Translations under genes and position numbers: made by a program
Shown: positions 1-3,884 of the stretch, piece by piece
Position numbering within the stretch: position 1 is the first letter of the stretch
Layout: each line of letters opens with the position of its first letter
NCBI GenBank assembly: GCA_005880755.1
Contig: VBGV01000267.1
Location: forward strand, 1 to 5,058
Direction: 5' to 3'
Source of the DNA: Chloroflexota bacterium
GTDB lineage: Bacteria > Chloroflexota > Dormibacteria > Dormibacterales > Dormibacteraceae
DNA length: 5,058 nucleotides
The notes under the pieces: model-generated
The model's input: only the letters and a program-made list of their open reading frames with translations
The model's database searches: none
Told to the model about the DNA's origin: nothing

Positions 1-900
1 CAGGTGCACTGCTATGAATCCGGCGTGGGCGACAACGAGGTCGCGGACGACGCCGAATGCATTGCCTCAGTAAGACGGTTCCTCTCGTACCTGCCCTCGA
101 GCAATCAGGAGGCGCCTCCGTTGGGGGACACCACGGATCCTCCGGACCGGCTGGTGACGGAGCTCGAGAAGATCGTGCCCGCCAACCCTCGCGCGACCTA
201 TGACGTGCGGCGGGTGATCAAGGCGGTGTTCGACCACGAATCCTGGTTCGAGATCAAGCGGACCTGGGCCAAGAACATCGTGATCGGCTTCGCCCGCGCT
301 GGAGGCCACGCGGTGGGCGTCGTCGCCAACCAACCGATGCAGAAGGGTGGGATCCTCGACTCCGATGCAGCCGACAAGGCCGCGCGCTTCATTCGGATGT
401 GCGATGCGTTCAACGTCCCACTCGTCTATCTGATGGACGTGCCTGGATTCCTGGTGGGGTCACAGGTGGAGAAGGGCGGCATCATCCGCCACGGCGCCAA
501 GATGCTGTACGCGACGTCGGAGGCGACGGTGCCGAAGATCACCATTGTCATGCGCAAGGCTTACGGCGCCGGCTACTACGTGATGTGCGGCAAGGGCTAC
601 GAACCCGACGTGCTCGTCGCATGGCCGTTCGCCGAGATCTCCGTGATGGGACCCGAGGGAGCGGTGAACATCATCTTCAACAAGCAGATCGAAGCCTCCG
701 ACAACCCCGAGGAGACCCGGGCGCAGATGATCAAGGCGATCCGCGAGCAGATCAGTCCTTACGTCGCCGCCGGCTGGGCGATGATCGACGACGTCATCGA
801 TCCCGCCGAGACGCGGCGCGTGATCGTGCGCGGCATCGAGCAGGCGCGCGACAAGAAGGTCGACCGGCCATGGCGCAAGCACGGCAACATCCCGGTATGA
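1..900 (+). CDS. Acyl-CoA carboxylase carboxyltransferase (beta) subunit, C-terminal part (5' end cut by window)
   Basis: The gene is open from base 1 and ends at TGA 898-900, leaving 299 residues of a family that is usually about 510-530 long, so roughly the first 40% is missing. What remains is mostly the C-terminal crotonase-fold half of a biotin-dependent carboxyltransferase, which moves CO2 from carboxybiotin to an acyl-CoA. Counting from the first codon in the window, visible family motifs are MDVPGFLVG (145-153), GGIIRHGAKMLYA (159-171), RKAYGAGYYVM (185-195) with the glycines expected at the oxyanion hole, and AWPFAEISVMGPEGAVNI (207-224). It resembles propionyl-/methylmalonyl-CoA type subunits more than acetyl-CoA AccD. 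Where propionyl-CoA carboxylases have Asp in the YGGAYDVM motif, this protein has Tyr193, so the acyl substrate is uncertain. The biotinyl carrier encoded two genes downstream is a plausible partner. Confidence 0.93.
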   Translation, partial: QVHCYESGVGDNEVADDAECIASVRRFLSYLPSSNQEAPPLGDTTDPPDRLVTELEKIVPANPRATYDVRRVIKAVFDHESWFEIKRTWAKNIVIGFARAGGHAVGVVANQPMQKGGILDSDAADKAARFIRMCDAFNVPLVYLMDVPGFLVGSQVEKGGIIRHGAKMLYATSEATVPKITIVMRKAYGAGYYVMCGKGYEPDVLVAWPFAEISVMGPEGAVNIIFNKQIEASDNPEETRAQMIKAIREQISPYVAAGWAMIDDVIDPAETRRVIVRGIEQARDKKVDRPWRKHGNIPV

Positions 901-1039
901 AAAGCCCCATTGACACACCCCTGGCGGGTCCCTCCCTTCCCTTTCGGGTGGCGTCCCTCCCCCACGCCAACGCACCTATCGCGTTTGAATTTGCGCCAAG
1001 AGTCACCGGCACGCAACCCAGCCTGTTAAGGGAGCTGCG
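901..1039. other. Intergenic spacer, no gene seen
   Basis: This 139-bp spacer separates the carboxyltransferase and BKACE genes. Its first part is pyrimidine-rich, with GTCCCTCCC at 928-936 and again at 953-961. A TTGACA box occurs at 910-915, but no -10 box follows at 16-18 bp. A good Shine-Dalgarno (AAGGGAG, 1028-1034) closes the spacer. I see no clear terminator, so the genes may be co-transcribed, or the BKACE gene may have its own promoter that I cannot identify. Confidence 0.5.
1028..1034 (+). promoter_or_regulatory. Ribosome binding site for the BKACE gene
   Basis: AAGGGAG lies 5 nt before the GTG at 1040 and is a strong match to the 16S anti-Shine-Dalgarno. It supports this GTG as the start. 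The protein then begins MSKTVITAALTG, which places the family's zinc-binding histidines at their usual positions 46 and 48. Confidence 0.75.
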
Positions 1040-1936
1040 GTGAGCAAGACCGTCATCACGGCCGCGCTGACCGGGGTGCTGGCGACCCGCGAGCAGTGTC
1101 CGGCGATTCCCTACACGCCGATCGAGATTGCCGAAGAGGCCGAGCGTGCGGCGGATGCCGGCGCCGCCATCGTGCACATCCATGCGCGCACGGCCGAGGG
1201 CGCGCCGGACTGGAGCGTGGAGACGTTCGCGGAGATCTTTGCCGAGGTCCGCTCACGCACCGACGTGATCATCAACTTCTCGACCGGCGCCGTCGGCATC
1301 CCGCCCGAAGAGCGCGTTGCGCATATCCGCGAGCTGCGCCCGGAGATGGCGGCGCTGAACATGGGCTCGATGAACTACGCGATCTATTCGGAGAAGCGCA
1401 AGGTCTTCTATCACGACCACGTTTTCGCCAACCCGTTTCACGACATCCAGCTCTTCCTCGAGACGATGAACTCAGCCGGCGTGCGGCCGGAGATGGAATG
1501 CTTCGACACCGGCCACATCGCCAACACGCGGCCCCTCATTCACATGGGTGTGCTCGAGCCTCCGTTTCAGTTCAGCCTCATCATGGGCGTCCTGGGCGGC
1601 ATTCCAGGCACCACCCGCCACCTGGTCGACCAGGTGGACAGCCTCCCTGGCGGCGCTCACTGGCAGGTCATCGGCATCAGCCTCAACCAGTGGCCGCTTG
1701 TCGCCGCGGCGATCACGATGGGCGGCAACGTCCGCGTCGGTCTGGAAGACAACTTCTACATCGAGGAGAACCGAATGGCGAAGAGCAACGGGGAGCTGGT
1801 CGAGAAGGCGGCCCGAATCTGCCGCGACCTGGGTCGCGAGGTCGCCTCAGCAGTCGAGGCACGAGCGCAGCTCGGCCTCGAGCCCGAACCAAGACCGGCT
1901 CGCGTCCGCGAGGGTAGGGGAGAGGGGCGCGGGTGA
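1040..1936 (+). CDS. Beta-keto acid cleavage enzyme (BKACE / Kce family, DUF849)
   Basis: This 298-residue TIM-barrel protein belongs to the family of 3-keto-5-aminohexanoate cleavage enzyme. Family members use zinc to react a beta-keto acid with acetyl-CoA, giving acetoacetate and a new acyl-CoA. Visible motifs are HIHAR (46-50) with zinc ligands His46 and His48, FSTG (80-83), EMECFD (151-156), and RVGLED (232-237), where Arg232, Glu236 and Asp237 match catalytic, zinc-binding and substrate-contacting residues of Kce. The catalytic set looks complete. The true substrate varies widely across the family, so I give no kce symbol. The last 20 or so residues are Pro/Arg/Gly/Glu-rich and partly encoded by the next gene's ribosome binding site, so they are probably dispensable. 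Its position between a carboxyltransferase and a biotin carrier suggests acyl-CoA or amino-acid breakdown. The gene overlaps the next start by 4 nt (GTGA). Confidence 0.93.
   Translation: MSKTVITAALTGVLATREQCPAIPYTPIEIAEEAERAADAGAAIVHIHARTAEGAPDWSVETFAEIFAEVRSRTDVIINFSTGAVGIPPEERVAHIRELRPEMAALNMGSMNYAIYSEKRKVFYHDHVFANPFHDIQLFLETMNSAGVRPEMECFDTGHIANTRPLIHMGVLEPPFQFSLIMGVLGGIPGTTRHLVDQVDSLPGGAHWQVIGISLNQWPLVAAAITMGGNVRVGLEDNFYIEENRMAKSNGELVEKAARICRDLGREVASAVEARAQLGLEPEPRPARVREGRGEGRG
1916..1927 (+). promoter_or_regulatory. Ribosome binding site inside the BKACE 3' end
   Basis: The purine run AGGGGAGAGGGG lies within the last codons of the BKACE gene, 5 nt before the GTG at 1933. It supports that GTG as the biotinyl-protein start and explains the odd Gly/Arg/Glu tail of the upstream protein. 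The overlap suggests translational coupling. Confidence 0.7.
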
Positions 1937-2145
1937 CCGAGATCAAGGCTGAGCTCGTTGGCAACGTCTGGAAGATCACCGCGAAGCCGGGAGACAAGGT
2001 CGCCGAAGACGACGTCCTCCTCATCCTGGAGTCGATGAAGATGGAGATCTCGGTCACGGCTCCGCGCGCGGGGACCGTGCGCGAGATCCGGGTCAAGGAG
2101 ACGGACGTGGTCAAAGAGGGCCAGGTCCTGGTGGTGCTCGATTGA
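1933..2145 (+). CDS. Stand-alone biotinyl (biotin carboxyl carrier) domain protein
   Basis: This 70-residue protein is a single biotin/lipoyl attachment domain. The biotinylation motif ESMKME (33-38) puts the acceptor lysine at Lys36, roughly mid-domain as usual. A second half-repeat around APRAGTVREI (43-52) completes the flattened beta-barrel. Biotin protein ligase would biotinylate Lys36, and the protein would then shuttle carboxyl groups from a biotin carboxylase to a carboxyltransferase. The size and layout match the free biotinylated protein TB7.3 of mycobacteria (Rv3221c). The start is GTG, overlapping the BKACE stop by 4 nt. The closest candidate client is the carboxyltransferase at the window start. 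The MKM form favours biotin over lipoate. It could instead serve a decarboxylase or transcarboxylase. Confidence 0.93.
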   Translation: MTEIKAELVGNVWKITAKPGDKVAEDDVLLILESMKMEISVTAPRAGTVREIRVKETDVVKEGQVLVVLD

Positions 2146-2162
2146 AGGAGTTGCGCTAGCCG

Positions 2163-2858
2163 GTGGCCAAGCCCGCGCAGCTACTGCTGCAGTACCAGCG
2201 CCTCGTCGACCGCGAGCGTGCCCTCCGTGACGACATCGAGCGGATCGAGTCGCAGCTGCAGTCGGATCCTGAGGTGGCAGCGCTCGAGGAGCGTGCCGCG
2301 GCAGCGCAGGCCCAGCAGGAGGCGACAGCCGCCAGGGTGCGCGAATCGGACAAGGCGCGCGAGGACCACCGCACTCGTCTGCGCTCTCGAGAAAAAGAGC
2401 TGATGAGCGGCCGCATCCGCAACCCGACCGAGCTCACTCAGATGTCGGAAGAGGTGCAGCACATGAAGTCACGCTTCGTCGAAGAGGAGGAGGCCGAGCT
2501 CCAGTTGATGGAAGAGGCCGATGCCGCCGACGAGGCGCTAAAGGCCGTAACCGCCGAGCTCGAGGCGGCCAGGGCCCGCGCGGCCGGAGAAGCACCGGCG
2601 CTCAGAGCCGAGCTCGACGAGATGCGTACCGAGCTGGCCCGCGTCGAGGCGGAGAAGGCCGAGGTCTGGACCGAAGTCTCGCCGTCCGCGCAAAGAGCGT
2701 TCACTCGGCAGCGCGTCCAGCCCGCTGTGGCCGAGGTGCGGAACAACCAGTGCACGGCGTGCCGCGTCACGGTGACGTCCAGGGGTTTGCAGATGCTCCG
2801 TCAGGGCGACGAGATCGTCAACTGCGAGAACTGCGGTCGCATCCTGGTGCTCGCCTGA
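2163..2858 (+). CDS. Coiled-coil protein with C-terminal C4 zinc ribbon (CT398/Rv2229c-like)
   Basis: This 231-residue protein starts at GTG, with AAGGAG (2145-2150) 12 nt upstream, overlapping the previous stop codon. Residues about 5-170 are rich in Glu, Ala and Arg with heptad character and should form a long antiparallel coiled-coil hairpin. The turn-side segment SGRIRNPTELTQMSEEV (82-98) is typical of this family. A zinc ribbon follows, with CTAC (Cys197, Cys200) and CENC (Cys221, Cys224). All four ligands are present. Homologues include Chlamydia CT398, Helicobacter HP0958 and mycobacterial Rv2229c; the biochemical role is not settled in most bacteria, and proposals include nucleic-acid binding and chaperone roles. 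As with Rv2229c/Rv2228c, an RNase HI gene follows directly. No signal peptide or membrane segment is seen, so it is probably cytosolic. Confidence 0.92.
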   Translation: MAKPAQLLLQYQRLVDRERALRDDIERIESQLQSDPEVAALEERAAAAQAQQEATAARVRESDKAREDHRTRLRSREKELMSGRIRNPTELTQMSEEVQHMKSRFVEEEEAELQLMEEADAADEALKAVTAELEAARARAAGEAPALRAELDEMRTELARVEAEKAEVWTEVSPSAQRAFTRQRVQPAVAEVRNNQCTACRVTVTSRGLQMLRQGDEIVNCENCGRILVLA

Positions 2859-3283
2859 AAACGCTGCGACTGCGCGCGGACGGAGGCGCTCGCGGCAATC
2901 CAGGACCTGCGGCGTTGGGTGTCGTGATCGAGGACGACCAGGGCGAAAAGCTGCGCACCTTTCACAAATGGCTGGGCGTAGCGACCAACAACCAGGCCGA
3001 GTATCAGGCCCTGATCGAGGGCCTCAAGGCGATGAAGGATTGGGAGTTCGACCACCTCGACGTCTACATGGACTCGAAGCTTGTGGTGGAGCAGGTCAAT
3101 GGCAAGTGGAAGGTGAAGGAACCCGAGCTGCAGGGGCTCCATCGACAGGCGACCGACCTCCTCAAACAGTTCGGTGACAAGGTCACCGTTCAACACGTTG
3201 CCCGTGAGGAAAATCGCCGCGCCGACAAGCTCGTCAACATGGCGATCGACGAGAAGGTTAAGAAGCCCAAGTTACCTGGGTAG
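2855..3283 (+). CDS. RNase HI-family protein (apparent CTG start)
   Basis: This is a compact 142-residue RNase H fold. All four acidic catalytic positions of type 1 RNase H are present: Asp9 in ADGGARGNPGPA, Glu49 in NNQAEYQAL, Asp73 in MDSKLVVEQ, and Asp124 in EENRRADKLVN. It should cut the RNA strand of RNA:DNA hybrids with metal ions. It resembles the short RNase HI type and the N-terminal domain of Rv2228c, without the phosphatase domain. The start is unusual. The fold begins only a few residues before Asp9, and the best-placed codon is CTG 2855-2857, overlapping the upstream stop as CTGA. The nearest conventional in-frame starts, GTG at 2750 and 2759, would add 35 or 32 residues unlike RNase H, encoded within the zinc-ribbon gene. 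A weak GGTG (2846-2849) precedes the CTG. The start is inferred; the identity is firm. Confidence 0.88.
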   Translation: MKTLRLRADGGARGNPGPAALGVVIEDDQGEKLRTFHKWLGVATNNQAEYQALIEGLKAMKDWEFDHLDVYMDSKLVVEQVNGKWKVKEPELQGLHRQATDLLKQFGDKVTVQHVAREENRRADKLVNMAIDEKVKKPKLPG

Positions 3284-3286
3284 AAT
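3258..3286 (+). promoter_or_regulatory. Likely rnpB promoter, -10 overlapping the RNase HI stop codon
   Basis: TTAAGA (3258-3263, 4 of 6 to the sigma-70 type -35) and TAGAAT (3281-3286, 5 of 6 to the -10) are exactly 17 bp apart. Transcription would start around 3292-3293, which is where the P1 helix of RNase P RNA begins. The TAG stop codon of the RNase HI gene forms the first three bases of the -10 box. The match in position makes this more convincing than the hexamers alone. Confidence 0.6.
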
Positions 3287-3291
3287 TCGCC

Positions 3292-3677
3292 TGGGCCGAG
3301 GCGGACAGGTGACCGCCGAACGTAAGTGAATACGGTTGGAGGAAAGTCCGGGCTCCAAAGAGCAGGGCGCTGGGTAACACCCAGTCGGGGCGACCCGAAG
3401 GAAAGTGCCACAGAAATGACACCGCCAGGCGGCGCTTGTCTCCGGAGAGGCGCTGTCGGGTAAGGGTGAAATGGTGGGGTAAGAGCCCACCGGCGGCCGG
3501 GTGACCGGCCGGCCAGGCAAACCCCGCCCGGAGCAAGACCAAATAGGAGGGCGCTCACGGTTGCTCGCCAAGCCCTCGGGTATCGGTCGCTAGAGGCGCC
3601 GGGCAACCGGCGTCGCAGACAGATGGTCACCGTCCCGCAAGGGATACAGAACCCGGCTTATCGCCGCTCTCGGCCCA
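3292..3677 (+). ncRNA. rnpB: RNase P RNA, bacterial class A (rnpB)
   Basis: This RNA is the ribozyme of RNase P, which removes 5' leaders from pre-tRNAs. Conserved blocks are visible: GAGGAAAGTCCGGGCTCC (3340-3356 region), CACAGAAA near 3410, AGCAAGACCAAATAGG (3532-3547 region), AGACAGATGG (3618-3626 region), and ACAGAACCCGGCTTA (3646-3660). Helices paired by eye are P1 3292-3300/3669-3677, P2 3308-3314/3625-3631, P3 3316-3324/3331-3339 (one mismatch, one G-U), P13 3473-3478/3486-3491, P14 3495-3500/3505-3510 with a GTGA loop, the P17 region 3547-3552/3572-3577, and P18 3597-3602/3607-3612 with a GCAA loop. A P6 pseudoknot joins GAGCA 3360-3364 to TGCTC 3562-3566, which marks class A. The tRNA-CCA contact (GGT) is at about 3579-3581. 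The ends are set from P1, so mature termini may differ by a few nt. Confidence 0.97.
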
Positions 3678-3835
3678 CCTTCTGTATCCCCAAAACCGCA
3701 AGTTGCGGACGGCAGATTGCGGTCGCCGCTTCAGATCTAGCGGCGGCGCGACGATTGGCGGAGTCGATACAACGTCCCGCGGCAACAGTAAGTCGCTGGA
3801 CAACCTTCTGTGCGCCTACGCGGTGCCTGACGACG
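3678..3835. other. Non-coding spacer with two GC-rich hairpins
   Basis: No convincing gene is seen between rnpB and the tRNA relic. Two possible hairpins occur: CCGC/GCGG at 3696-3699/3705-3708 with arms extendable to CCGCAA/TTGCGG, and CGCCGCT/AGCGGCG at 3724-3730/3739-3745 around the loop TCAGATCT. Neither is followed by a T-tract, so either could be a terminator or processing structure for rnpB but not a classical intrinsic terminator. ACCTTCTGT occurs at 3677-3685 and again at 3803-3811. The MFS reading frame stays open through this region, but its translation has no recognisable domain. Confidence 0.45.
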
Positions 3836-3884
3836 AACGGGCCGGGACCGTGAGGCCCCGGGGTCAAATCCCGGGCCCCGACCA
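3836..3884 (+). pseudogene. Relic of the 3' half of a proline tRNA (CGG anticodon position)
   Basis: The stretch folds as a tRNA from the anticodon arm to CCA. The anticodon stem is AACGG/CCGTG (3836-3840/3848-3852, outer pair mismatched) around the loop GCCGGGA, which puts CGG at 34-36. A 5-nt variable loop AGGCC follows, then a T-arm CCGGG-GTCAAAT-CCCGG (3858-3874) and GCCCCG-A-CCA. The ending CCCCGACCA and the AGGCC variable loop are typical of tRNA-Pro. It is defective: position 33 is C not T, position 54 is G not T, the acceptor strand is one base short, and no D-arm or CGGGG-type 5' acceptor strand lies upstream. Such 3' tRNA fragments are typically left by tRNA-targeting integrases, but no integrase is in the window. 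The likeness is read by eye. Confidence 0.55.

Noticed and set aside
910..915. TTGACA, a perfect -35 hexamer after the carboxyltransferase gene.
   Set aside because: No -10-like hexamer follows at 16-18 bp; the sequence there is pyrimidine-rich. Probably chance.
460..975. A 171-codon minus-strand frame antisense to the carboxyltransferase, and similar ones at 1713-2114 and 4080-4511.
   Set aside because: Each is antisense to a gene with clear family motifs, and its translation is low-complexity and typical of high-GC shadow frames.
2750..2854. An N-terminal extension of RNase HI from GTG 2750.
   Set aside because: It lies wholly inside the zinc-ribbon coding region in another frame, has no RNase H family character and no clear ribosome binding site.
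3190..3630. Long minus-strand open frames across rnpB (also 3258-3542 and 3272-3571).
   Set aside because: The RNA gene is unmistakable on the plus strand, and these translations are compositional shadows of GC-rich structured RNA.
3678..3884. A tmRNA (ssrA) gene ending at the CCA at 3884.
   Set aside because: The T-arm and CCA would fit, but no 5' tRNA-like strand complementary to GCCCCG lies upstream, and no credible tag peptide ending in ALAA or similar is seen. The AGGCC variable loop and the CGG-containing arm fit tRNA-Pro better.
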